Below, piece after piece: positions 26,273-33,901 of a DNA stretch of 38,645 nucleotides (positions are counted from its first letter, which is position 1; every line of letters starts with the position of its first letter). The stretch comes from Lachnospiraceae bacterium AC3007 (GTDB lineage: Bacteria > Bacillota > Clostridia > Lachnospirales > Lachnospiraceae): NCBI GenBank assembly GCA_000621405.1, contig JHYK01000027.1, forward strand, positions 1-38,645, given 5' to 3'. A model generated the notes under the pieces. That model worked only from the letters and a program-made list of their open reading frames with translations. It had not been told where the DNA came from and did no database searches. Both the position numbers and the translations under genes were made by a program.

Positions 26273-27386
26273 GATACTCCGTGAGCACGGATGCCGAAGG
26301 TTTGACAGGAGCGCTTACAATGAGGCTGCGGGAAGGCTGGACGGAGTCGCCAAGCCTCTCGACGGACTCGGCATATTTGAGGACATGATATGCAGGATCG
26401 CAGGCATGCAGGGGACTGCTGATGTGGATATATCAAAGCGCATCGCAGTCATGATGTGCGCAGACAACGGTGTGGTGGAAGAAGGCGTATCCCAGTCTTC
26501 ATATGATGTCACCGCAAAGGTGGCTGCATCGATGTCGGAGGGCAGATCATCCGTCTGCCTGATGGCTGAAAGAGCCGGCGCAGACACGCTGCCTGTGGAT
26601 GTGGGGATAAAGGATATATCTTCTCTTGAAGAATACGACACGCTGACACCGGGTGATCGGGGACATTACAGACTCCTTAACAGGTCAGCGGGGCGCGGCA
26701 CTGCAGACTTTGCTCTGGCTCCTGCTCTGACTGAGGAGGAATTTGAAAAGTGCTTTATCACGGGAGCGGATCTTGCGCATGAGCTCTCCCGCAGAGGCTA
26801 TAAGATCATCTGCACCGGAGAGATGGGGATAGGCAACACCACGACATCGGCGGCACTTGCTGCTTCTCTTTTGGGACTTAAGGCCCGGGATGCAGTCGGA
26901 AGGGGCGCGGGCCTTGATGATGAGGGTCTTAAGATAAAGACCGGCGTCATAGAGTCTGCGATCCAGAGATATGATCTGTATCATGCTTCACCCGTGCATG
27001 CTGCATGCTGCGTCGGAGGATTTGACATAGCGGCTCTTGCGGGGGTTTTTACAGGCGGAGCGGAGTGCGGGATACCGGTAGTTATAGACGGCCTTATCTC
27101 GGCCGCTGCGGCCCTTCTGGCATACAGGATGGATCCTGATGTGCGCGACTTCATGCTGCCCTCGCATATGGGCGATGAGAGGGCGATGATGAATATCATT
27201 AAGGAGCTCTCTCTCATACCTCCGATAAATGCGCGTATGAAGCTTGGCGAGGGAACCGGCGCCGTGATGCTGCTGCCTCTCCTTGATATGGCGCTTGCGG
27301 TATATAATGGCAGCGCTTCATTTGATGATATCAGTGTGGAGCAGTACAGACGTCCCGCAGGGGAAGAGGCATCGGGCGATGCTTGA
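26262..27386 (+). CDS. cobT: nicotinate-nucleotide--dimethylbenzimidazole phosphoribosyltransferase
   Basis: Activates the lower-ligand base (dimethylbenzimidazole or a related base) as its alpha-ribotide for cobalamin assembly. It has 374 residues. MMCADNGVVEEGVSQS, TGEMGIGNTTTSAAL and VGRGAGLDDEG are the conserved blocks, and the catalytic glutamate is E330 in KLGEGTG. GAGGAG (26249-26254) lies seven bases before the ATG, inside the end of the upstream gene. It overlaps cobU by eight bases downstream. Confidence 0.95.
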   Translation: MISEILREHGCRRFDRSAYNEAAGRLDGVAKPLDGLGIFEDMICRIAGMQGTADVDISKRIAVMMCADNGVVEEGVSQSSYDVTAKVAASMSEGRSSVCLMAERAGADTLPVDVGIKDISSLEEYDTLTPGDRGHYRLLNRSAGRGTADFALAPALTEEEFEKCFITGADLAHELSRRGYKIICTGEMGIGNTTTSAALAASLLGLKARDAVGRGAGLDDEGLKIKTGVIESAIQRYDLYHASPVHAACCVGGFDIAALAGVFTGGAECGIPVVIDGLISAAAALLAYRMDPDVRDFMLPSHMGDERAMMNIIKELSLIPPINARMKLGEGTGAVMLLPLLDMALAVYNGSASFDDISVEQYRRPAGEEASGDA

Positions 27387-27897
27387 ACTTGTATACGGCG
27401 GAGCTGCCTCGGGGAAATCAGAATATGCTGAAGCACGGGCCCTTAAGCGCGGCGGAGAACTGTACTATCTTGCGACGATGCAAAGGGGCAGCGGATCCGG
27501 TGACGAGAGGATAGAAAGACATGTAAGAAGACGGGAAGGGACGGCTTTTATCACGATAGAGCGCGACAGGGACATAGCCTCTGTATCGGAGCAGATAAGA
27601 GGCGGGACAGTGCTTTTGGAGTGTCTTACCAATCTTGCCGCGAATGAGCTCTTTTCCGGGAAAGAAAAATGTCCTGCGGAGGATGTATGCCGAAGGATCA
27701 TGTCGGGGATAGATGCGATAAAGGAGTCCGCGGATGCACTCATAATAGTGTCCGGGAATGTGACACAGGACGGAGTCATATATGAAGAGCAGACCATGGA
27801 GTATATAAGACTCCTTGCAATGCTAAACAGGAAGACGGCGGACAGGGCAGATGCAGTATACGAGGTGGTATGCGGCTGTCCGAAGAGGCTGGCCTAA
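27379..27897 (+). CDS. cobU: adenosylcobinamide kinase / guanylyltransferase
   Basis: Phosphorylates adenosylcobinamide and converts it to the GDP form, the partner of the CobT product. It has about 172 residues. Walker A is GGAASGKSEYAE, and RIERHVRRREG contains the expected GMP-accepting histidine. LLECLTNLAANELF follows. The usual NEVG-x-GIVP block is degenerate here (SGNVTQDGVIY). The frame extends upstream, but the ATG at 27379 is correct because MLELVYGG is the usual opening and it overlaps the cobT stop by eight bases. Confidence 0.92.
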   Translation: MLELVYGGAASGKSEYAEARALKRGGELYYLATMQRGSGSGDERIERHVRRREGTAFITIERDRDIASVSEQIRGGTVLLECLTNLAANELFSGKEKCPAEDVCRRIMSGIDAIKESADALIIVSGNVTQDGVIYEEQTMEYIRLLAMLNRKTADRADAVYEVVCGCPKRLA

Positions 27898-27907
27898 GAG
27901 GCCGGCC
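27887..27907 (+). other. hairpin over the cobU stop codon
   Basis: GGCTGGCC (27887-27894) pairs over 8 bp, including one G-U, with GGCCGGCC (27900-27907) around TAAGA, which holds the stop codon. There is no T-tract. It may slow ribosomes or stabilise the message between cobU and cobS. Confidence 0.6.
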
Positions 27908-27958
27908 GGAAAGACTGGTCGGAAAGACTGGTCGGAAAGGGTGGCCGGAAAGGTTTAG
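27907..27958 (+). repeat. four tandem 13-bp repeats
   Basis: CGGAAAGACTGGT occurs exactly at 27907-27919 and 27920-27932. Two decayed copies follow (CGGAAAGGGTGGC and CGGAAAGGTTTAG). The array fills the gap between cobU and cobS. The purine-rich GGAAAGG units resemble weak ribosome sites without start codons. Confidence 0.85.
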
Positions 27959-27973
27959 GAAAAAGGGGACAGA

Positions 27974-28759
27974 GTGAAGCTTGTAAGATCTTTTTTCAAT
28001 GCCATATCGATGTATTCCAGGATACCGGTGCCTGCTGGTCTTACAGGGGAAGATGCAGGATACGTGATGGCTTTCTTCCCGGTGGCGGGAATCGTGATCG
28101 CAGCAGCACAGTACCTTGTCTTTCTTGCATTAAAGAGCCTTGGGGCATCTGATATATTATGCGCATCGGTTGCAGTATGTATCCCGCTCATCATCACCGG
28201 AGGGATACATCTCGACGGCTTCATGGATATGTCTGATGCGCTCTCTTCGTACAGGGAGAAGGAGAAGAGGCTTGAGATATTAAAGGATCCGCATATAGGA
28301 GCCTTTGCGGTGATCAAGACAGTGGTGCTCGTACTTATTTACTTCGGAGCACTGTATGAGGCGGAGGCATCCGGCGATAAAAGCATGCTGTCCGTCCTTT
28401 GCCTTTCATATGTTTTTTCAAGGATAATGAGCGGGTTTCTTGCGCTCTACGGAAAGAGCGCAAAGCAGGACGGCTCACTGTATCTGATAAAGAAAAGCGC
28501 AAAAAAGAAGGCTGTGACGGTGATACTCGTCCTGGAGCTTGCATCAGCCGGGTATGCAGCCGTATATCTTGCGCCTGTGGCAGCGGTATCGATGATAGTC
28601 GCGATGGCAGTGACGTATGTCATATGCGCTTTTATTTCCGAAAGAGCCATAGGCGGTGTCACGGGAGATACTGCCGGATGGGCTCTATGCACAGCGGAGT
28701 GCGCGGCGGCGTGTGTGGTCGCGGCCGTAATATTGATAACAGGATCAGGCATGATCTGA
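27974..28759 (+). CDS. cobS: cobalamin 5'-phosphate synthase
   Basis: Joins adenosylcobinamide-GDP to the alpha-ribazole phosphate made by CobT, in the membrane. It has 261 residues and several hydrophobic helices. FSMYSRIPVP-like FNAISMYSRIPVP opens the protein, and GGIHLDGFMDMSDAL is the signature acidic motif. DPHIGAFAV follows. The GTG start has AAGGGG five bases upstream. It completes the lower-ligand set cobU, cobT, cobS, suggesting corrinoid salvage rather than full de novo synthesis from this locus. No cobalamin riboswitch was seen upstream. Confidence 0.95.
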   Translation: MKLVRSFFNAISMYSRIPVPAGLTGEDAGYVMAFFPVAGIVIAAAQYLVFLALKSLGASDILCASVAVCIPLIITGGIHLDGFMDMSDALSSYREKEKRLEILKDPHIGAFAVIKTVVLVLIYFGALYEAEASGDKSMLSVLCLSYVFSRIMSGFLALYGKSAKQDGSLYLIKKSAKKKAVTVILVLELASAGYAAVYLAPVAAVSMIVAMAVTYVICAFISERAIGGVTGDTAGWALCTAECAAACVVAAVILITGSGMI

Positions 28760-28769
28760 CGGGAGTGAT

Positions 28770-29558
28770 ATGAAACTTTTATTTTTCGACATAGACGGGA
28801 CCATATGGGACTGGAAGAACATGATCCCGGAGAGCACAAGAGATGCAATAAGAAAGACGAGAGAAAAAGGCAATCTTGCCTTTATCAATTCGGGACGCAC
28901 GAGAGGCTATATACATAACAAGGATCTGCTGGGCGTCGGATTTGACGGGATAATCTCTGGCTGCGGGACCATGATCGAGTATAACGGAGAGAGGATCTAC
29001 TATGCCAGGATGCCGCGTGAACTTGCGGAAGAAGTCACGGGCGGCGTCAGGAGATACGGCTGGAAGCCGATCCTTGAGGGCGCGGAATATCTCTACATGG
29101 ACTACGAGGATTTTGAGGGAGACATGTACGGGGAGAAGCTCGTCAGGGAGATGGGAGAGAGGCTTAAGCCCCTGACTTCCGAGTGGGGGAAGTGGGAGAT
29201 ACAGAAGCTTTCCTGCAAGATGACGGGTCTTACGCCCGAAGACAATGAGCGGTGCATCAAAGAATTCAGTGACAGATTTGATTTCATACTTCATACAGCG
29301 GAAGTCTGCGAGATGGTGCCCAGGCCTCACGATAAAGGGACCGGGATCACCTTCCTCTGCGAGAAACTCGGCGTGCCGATCGGCGATACCTATGCTTTCG
29401 GGGACAGCGTCAATGACAAGGGGATGCTCGAGACCGCAGGGAATGCGATAGTCATGGGGAACGGCACGGACAGGGCCAAGGAGATGGCGGACTACGTGAC
29501 GGACGATCTTGAGGCGGACGGCATATGGAAGGCGTGTGAACATTACGGCCTGATCTGA
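28770..29558 (+). CDS. Cof-type HAD phosphatase
   Basis: A 262-residue HAD-superfamily hydrolase with a C2B-type cap. Motif I is FDIDGTIWDW (nucleophile D7, acid/base D9). INSGR is motif II, and motif IV is FGDSVNDKGML near residue 210. Family members dephosphorylate sugar phosphates and cofactors; the substrate cannot be read from sequence. GGGAG lies five bases before the ATG. It starts 10 bp after cobS and could be its operon partner, perhaps removing a phosphate in the cobalamin pathway, but this is only context. Confidence 0.9.
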   Translation: MKLLFFDIDGTIWDWKNMIPESTRDAIRKTREKGNLAFINSGRTRGYIHNKDLLGVGFDGIISGCGTMIEYNGERIYYARMPRELAEEVTGGVRRYGWKPILEGAEYLYMDYEDFEGDMYGEKLVREMGERLKPLTSEWGKWEIQKLSCKMTGLTPEDNERCIKEFSDRFDFILHTAEVCEMVPRPHDKGTGITFLCEKLGVPIGDTYAFGDSVNDKGMLETAGNAIVMGNGTDRAKEMADYVTDDLEADGIWKACEHYGLI

Positions 29559-29683
29559 CGCAAATTAGGTCTAACTTTTTTCGTTTCTTTTGTGATATAC
29601 TCGTCTTGTAACGTATTGTAATATACGCAGTTTCCAGGGTATTTCTTTATTATTGGTAACCTTAATCCCGAAGCATGGACACC

Positions 29684-29783
29684 AGCCGTCGGGTTTTGCA
29701 CAGTTGCGTCGTCGCATGAGATACATGCCGTCGGGCTTACACGCAAATAGCGCCGTCGCATGAGATGCATGCCGTCGGGCTTA
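29684..29783 (+). repeat. 44-bp repeat, about 2.3 copies
   Basis: GTCGCATGAGAT and CATGCCGTCGGGCTTA recur with a 44-bp step (copies at 29711 and 29755). A partial earlier copy (GCCGTCGGGTTTT) begins near 29684. No gene is seen between 29559 and 29992 other than these repeats and the ribosome site of the next gene. Confidence 0.8.
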
Positions 29784-29793
29784 AGCGCTGAAA

Positions 29794-29928
29794 AGATGCG
29801 CAAATGCGCCCGCCAGGCATGCGCTCATGCTCCGGCTCACGGATTACATGAGATGCGCAAATGCGCCCGCCAGGCATGCACTCATGCTCCGACTCACGGA
29901 TTGCGAAAGATGCGCAAATGCGTCCGAG
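29794..29928 (+). repeat. 57-bp tandem repeat, about 2.4 copies
   Basis: AGATGCGCAAATGCG starts units at 29794, 29851 and 29908, exactly 57 bp apart. The first two units also share CCCGCCAGGCATGC, CTCATGCTCCG and CTCACGGATT. Because 57 is a multiple of three, an open frame (29760-30011) translates as a repeated 19-residue peptide. It has no supporting ribosome site and runs into the next gene, so I do not call it. Confidence 0.9.
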
Positions 29929-29992
29929 TGATACGCGTGTCTATGCTTCGAGATCGGAAGTGCTTCATATCAAATAAAACAGGGGGGATTCC

Positions 29993-32269
29993 ATGGATTA
30001 CAACAAGGTGATCAGCGCAATGACGCTTGAGGAAAAAGCTTCTCTTTGCTCGGGAAGGGATTTCTGGCACACGAAGGCCGTGAAGAGCCAGAAGATACCG
30101 GAGATCATGGTAAGTGACGGACCGAACGGTCTGAGAAAGAATCCTTCCGCAGAGGATCATGCCGGGAGTTTTGACAGCATCAAGGCGGTCTGCTTTCCGA
30201 ATGCCTGCGCGACCGGAGCATCCTTTGACAGGGCGCTGCTGACAAAGATGGGCAAGGCGCTTGGAACAGAATGTCAGGCGGAAAATGTCTCGACTATGCT
30301 GGGACCGGGCATGAACATCAAAAGGTCACCGTTATGCGGAAGGAATTTTGAATATTTCTCCGAAGATCCGCTGCTTGCAACGGAGATGGGCACAGCACTG
30401 GTCAAGGGCGTACAGAGCAGGAACATCGGCACATCGCTGAAGCATTTTGCGGTGAACAATCAGGAGACCAGAAGGCTTACCGTAAGCGCCGAGGTCAGCG
30501 AGAGAGCGATGCGCGAGATATATCTTGCAGCCTTCGAGGGCGCCGTGAAGAATGCAAAGCCCTGGACCGTCATGTGTTCCTACAACCGTATCAACGGTCT
30601 GCATGCATCCGAGAATAAAACCTATCTTACCGACATACTCCGCGATGAGTGGGGATTTGACGGTATCGTCGTGAGCGACTGGGGAGCAGTGAATGACAGG
30701 GTCAAGGGACTGTCCGCAGGACTCGACCTTGAGATGCCCGGATGCTTCGGCACTAATGACAGGCTGATAGTGGAGGCCGTGAATAACGGGTCGCTTCCCG
30801 AGAAGACGCTGGACAGGGCTGTGGAGCGTATCCTCAGATGGATAGACAGATATACCTCCAAGCGTTCGAAGGATGCCAAATGGGACAAGGAAGCAGACCA
30901 TGAGCTTGCAGGAAAGATAGAAGAAGAGAGTGCCGTGCTCTTAAAGAATGAGGACGGGATACTTCCTCTCGATAAGAATGACGCCATCGCCGTTATAGGA
31001 AGATATGCAAAGACTCCGAGGTATCAGGGCGGGGGAAGCGCCCATATCACTTCCTTCAAGACCTCGTCATTCATGGAAGCCGCAAAGGGCAAGGGCCATG
31101 AGATATATTATGCGGACGGATACGATCTTGATAAGGAAGAGGTCGACAGATCTCTCATCACCAAGGCTGTGAATGCCGCAAAGAAGAGCGACGTGGCCGT
31201 GATCTTTGCAGGCCTTCCGGAGAACTTTGAATCCGAGGGATATGACAGATCGCACATGCGCCTTCCGGAGAATCAGAACGTTCTTATTTCCGAAGTATTA
31301 AACGTGCAGCCCAATGTCATAGTGGTGCTCCACAACGGATCTCCCGTGGAGATGCCCTGGGTGAAGGATGTGAAGGGGATATTCGAGATGTATCTCGGCG
31401 GGCAGAACGTCGGAACCGCCACGTACAATCTGCTTTTCGGCAAGGTCAATCCTTCCGGCAGGCTTCCCGAGACCTTCCCTCTGAAGCTGGAGGACAATCC
31501 TTCTTACCTCAACTTCCCCGGACATGCAGACAAGGTGGAGTATGCCGAGGGAGTATTTGTCGGCTACAGATATTATGATACGAAGAAGATGGAAGTGCTC
31601 TTCCCCTTCGGGCACGGGCTCTCATATACGACGTTCAAGTATTCGAACCTGAAGGTATCAAAGAGAAAAATAAAATCGCGTGATCCGCTGACGGTATCAG
31701 TGGATGTGACAAATATCGGACGCATGGCCGGAAAAGAAGTGGTCCAGATCTATGTCGCACCGCCATGTGACGGAGTGCCGAGGCCTGTGCATGAGCTCAG
31801 GGCTTTTGATAAGGTGTCGCTTCGCGCAGGCGAGACAAAGACCGTGACATTCGAGCTTACAAGCAGGGCATTCGCATACTGGGATACCTCCATACATGAC
31901 TGGTATGTGGCTCCCGGTGAGTACACGATAGAGGCCGGATCATCAAGCCGCGACATCAAATTCACAAAGAAGATAAGCATAGAAGAGACTTCAAGACGTC
32001 CCATGACTATCACGGAAAATACCTGTTTCGGTGATCTGCTCAAGATACCTGAGATAGCAGGCGAGCTCCGTCCCGTGGTCAATTCGTATCTGCATAAGGA
32101 AAAGAAAGACAGACCGAAGTCTTCGGAGGCTATAAGCGAGAAGATGGAGCAGGAGATGCTCGGATTCTCGCCGCTGCGCAGTGTCATAAGCTTCGGGGAC
32201 GGTGAATATGATCATGAGAAGCTTGCAAAGGCGATAAAGGCTATGCAGAACAAGCTGGACAAGAAGTGA
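29993..32269 (+). CDS. glycoside hydrolase family 3 beta-glucosidase
   Basis: A 758-residue GH3 enzyme that releases terminal beta-linked glucose or related sugars, without a signal peptide and therefore cytoplasmic. The catalytic nucleophile is D229 in GFDGIVVSDWGAV. LGPGMNIKRSPLCGRNFEYFSEDP and KHFAVNNQE are the conserved substrate-binding loops. The second alpha/beta domain and a fibronectin III-like C-terminal domain follow (FGHGLSYTTF, then DVTNIGRMAGKEVVQIYV). About 90 residues after that have no clear domain. AGGGGGG lies five bases before the ATG. Confidence 0.95.
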   Translation: MDYNKVISAMTLEEKASLCSGRDFWHTKAVKSQKIPEIMVSDGPNGLRKNPSAEDHAGSFDSIKAVCFPNACATGASFDRALLTKMGKALGTECQAENVSTMLGPGMNIKRSPLCGRNFEYFSEDPLLATEMGTALVKGVQSRNIGTSLKHFAVNNQETRRLTVSAEVSERAMREIYLAAFEGAVKNAKPWTVMCSYNRINGLHASENKTYLTDILRDEWGFDGIVVSDWGAVNDRVKGLSAGLDLEMPGCFGTNDRLIVEAVNNGSLPEKTLDRAVERILRWIDRYTSKRSKDAKWDKEADHELAGKIEEESAVLLKNEDGILPLDKNDAIAVIGRYAKTPRYQGGGSAHITSFKTSSFMEAAKGKGHEIYYADGYDLDKEEVDRSLITKAVNAAKKSDVAVIFAGLPENFESEGYDRSHMRLPENQNVLISEVLNVQPNVIVVLHNGSPVEMPWVKDVKGIFEMYLGGQNVGTATYNLLFGKVNPSGRLPETFPLKLEDNPSYLNFPGHADKVEYAEGVFVGYRYYDTKKMEVLFPFGHGLSYTTFKYSNLKVSKRKIKSRDPLTVSVDVTNIGRMAGKEVVQIYVAPPCDGVPRPVHELRAFDKVSLRAGETKTVTFELTSRAFAYWDTSIHDWYVAPGEYTIEAGSSSRDIKFTKKISIEETSRRPMTITENTCFGDLLKIPEIAGELRPVVNSYLHKEKKDRPKSSEAISEKMEQEMLGFSPLRSVISFGDGEYDHEKLAKAIKAMQNKLDKK

Positions 32270-32343
32270 TCGGGGACATCGGCTGGGTTAACATAAGTTC
32301 GCGATGGTGCGCCAGATTGAGTTTTCATAATCCGGGCAATATA

Positions 32344-32372
32344 TAGACAATTCGTCATGGGTTTAATATAAT
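32344..32372 (+). promoter_or_regulatory. predicted promoter of the RT-associated RNA
   Basis: TAGACA (32344-32349) and a perfect TATAAT (32367-32372) are 17 bases apart. The predicted transcription start, 32379, is the first base of the closing stem of the RNA. A second, overlapping candidate is TTGAGT (32317-32322), 17 bases, TATATA (32340-32345). Nothing gene-like is seen between 32270 and 32343. Confidence 0.7.
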
Positions 32373-32375
32373 TGG

Positions 32376-32530
32376 GTGCGAGAGAATGTGCCAAAAGCAC
32401 GTCTGCGGTGGTCGAAGCAGGCACCAGACACAGATCTGCAGACATCCGGTGCCTGTACAGTCCGGTCAACCATTACATGGTTTCAAACCTTTTCTCTCGA
32501 ACTGTGGGATCAAGTGATTGGTCCCATTTG
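32376..32530 (+). ncRNA. structured RNA directly upstream of the reverse transcriptase
   Basis: About 150 nt bounded by a promoter and a terminator. A long-range stem closes it: CGAGAGAA (32379-32386) with TTCTCTCG (32492-32499), extendable by two pairs past a mismatch. Inside are three perfect hairpins: GTGC/GCAC (32388-32400), CAGGCACC/GGTGCCTG (32418-32455, 8 bp) and AACCAT/ATGGTT (32468-32482). The last competes with GGTT/AACC (32479-32489). Retron-type and some DRT reverse transcriptases use an RNA encoded just upstream with paired ends, and this fits that layout. No open frame with a ribosome site lies within it. The function is inferred from position and structure only. Confidence 0.7.
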
Positions 32531-32534
32531 TTTT
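32505..32534 (+). terminator. intrinsic terminator of the RT-associated RNA
   Basis: TGGGATCAA (32505-32513) pairs over 9 bp with TTGGTCCCA (32518-32526) around GTGA, followed by TTTGTTTTA. It lies 75 bp before the RT start, so the RNA can end here, with the RT made by readthrough or from another promoter. Confidence 0.85.
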
Positions 32535-32609
32535 ATATGAAGGTGCTGTATGACACGGAAGTTTTACAGCTTCTTTGATCTAAGGATTGTTATTTGAGAC
32601 GGAAAGATC

Positions 32610-33842
32610 ATGGATACGGTACTTGAAAAGCTGTGCGACGAAAAAGCCTGGGAAGAATTTTACGAAAACAGGATCGAACTGGGGCATTTCTCAGAGGAAG
32701 AAGCAGCCGGACTCAGGCGTTACATCGATGAAAAAGCATATCTTGATATAGCACGCGCACTTCTTTCCGGAACATATGAATTCGGCATTCCGGACATCAC
32801 ATATATCAGCAAGAGCGGCACGAAAAAGAAAAGAGTGGTGTACAGATTTCCGGAAAACGAAGTCTGGATCCTGAAGCATATCGCATATCTTCTCCACAGA
32901 TATGATCACTTATTTTCCGGAGCATGCTTTTCTTTCCGGAGCGGGAGAAACGCAAAGACTGCGCTTAAGGAAGTGCTGTCCATAAAAGATCTGGATAAAA
33001 AATACTGTCTTAAGAGCGATATCCATGATTACTTTAATTCCATACCGGGAGAGCGGCTTGCAGCACGGGTTGCGTCCTTCATAGATGATGATGAGATGCT
33101 TCAGAGTATGCTTATAAAGCTTTTGAGTACGGATGCCGCGCGCGATCCGGACAGCGGTGAGATCATCCATGGCAATCGCGGTGCCATGGCGGGGACTCCG
33201 ATCTCGCCGTTTCTTGCAAATCTTTATCTTACCGACATGGACCGGCATTTTACGGAGGAGGGAGTAATTTATTTCCGTTATGCCGATGACATACTGATCT
33301 TTGCTGATGATATGGAGCGGATAAAGGAATTGAAGGAGGAACTTCGGGAATACGTCCGGTCTGAGGGGCTTGGCATCAACGAAGATAAGTCGGCACTGTT
33401 CGGCCCCGGAGAGGCATGGGAATTCCTGGGATTCAAGTACGACAAAGGGATAATTGATCTATCGGAAAATACGAAGAGAAAGATAAAAGACAAGATAAGA
33501 AGAAAGGCTCATGCACTCATGCGATGGAGGGCTAAAAAAGGTACGACATTTGAGCAGACGGCTTTTGTGATGATAAGAGTCTTTAATTCCAAGTTCTATG
33601 ATGTGAGAGAAAAGGGAGACTTCTCCTGGTCCAGGTGGTTCTTTCCGGTGATCACCACCTCGGACGGTCTGAAAGAGATAGACCGGTATCTTATAAAATA
33701 TATCCGGTATCTGTACAAGGGCCGGCACTACAACGGGAATTACAGAGTAAAATATGATACTATAAGATCACTGGGCTACAGGCCACTGGTGAATGAGTAT
33801 TACGCGGGGAAGCAACGGGATGCGGATGATAGGTTGACATAA
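32610..33842 (+). CDS. free-standing reverse transcriptase
   Basis: A 410-residue RNA-directed DNA polymerase. Catalytic aspartates are D137 (KSDIHDYFNSIP) and YADD at 224-227 (YFRYADDILIF). RGAMAGTPISPFLANLYLTD is RT motif 4, closer to group-II-like enzymes than to retron or DGR enzymes. WEFLGFKYDKG is motif 7. A basic thumb-like region and a C-terminal block ending GYRPLVNEYY follow. There is no HNH endonuclease, and no group II intron domain V lies downstream. No template-repeat/variable-repeat pair was seen. It is thus neither an intron maturase nor a DGR on this evidence. It follows a structured RNA by 75 bp. The ATG is supported by domain extent; the ribosome site (GGAAAG) is weak. Confidence 0.9.
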   Translation: MDTVLEKLCDEKAWEEFYENRIELGHFSEEEAAGLRRYIDEKAYLDIARALLSGTYEFGIPDITYISKSGTKKKRVVYRFPENEVWILKHIAYLLHRYDHLFSGACFSFRSGRNAKTALKEVLSIKDLDKKYCLKSDIHDYFNSIPGERLAARVASFIDDDEMLQSMLIKLLSTDAARDPDSGEIIHGNRGAMAGTPISPFLANLYLTDMDRHFTEEGVIYFRYADDILIFADDMERIKELKEELREYVRSEGLGINEDKSALFGPGEAWEFLGFKYDKGIIDLSENTKRKIKDKIRRKAHALMRWRAKKGTTFEQTAFVMIRVFNSKFYDVREKGDFSWSRWFFPVITTSDGLKEIDRYLIKYIRYLYKGRHYNGNYRVKYDTIRSLGYRPLVNEYYAGKQRDADDRLT

Positions 33843-33901
33843 TCTCGGAGCGACGTGTTCATATTGCGGAGCAAGCGGGAAATATAACAAGGAGCAAGAA
33901 A

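Noticed and set aside
29760-30011. 83-codon frame with a 19-residue repeat
   Set aside because: It arises because the repeat period is 57 bp. It overlaps the GH3 start and has no supporting ribosome site.
32374-33900. group II intron (GGGTGCGAG upstream of the RT resembles an intron 5' end)
   Set aside because: The upstream RNA ends in a terminator after 150 nt. No domain V or VI hairpin was found after the RT, and there is no endonuclease domain.
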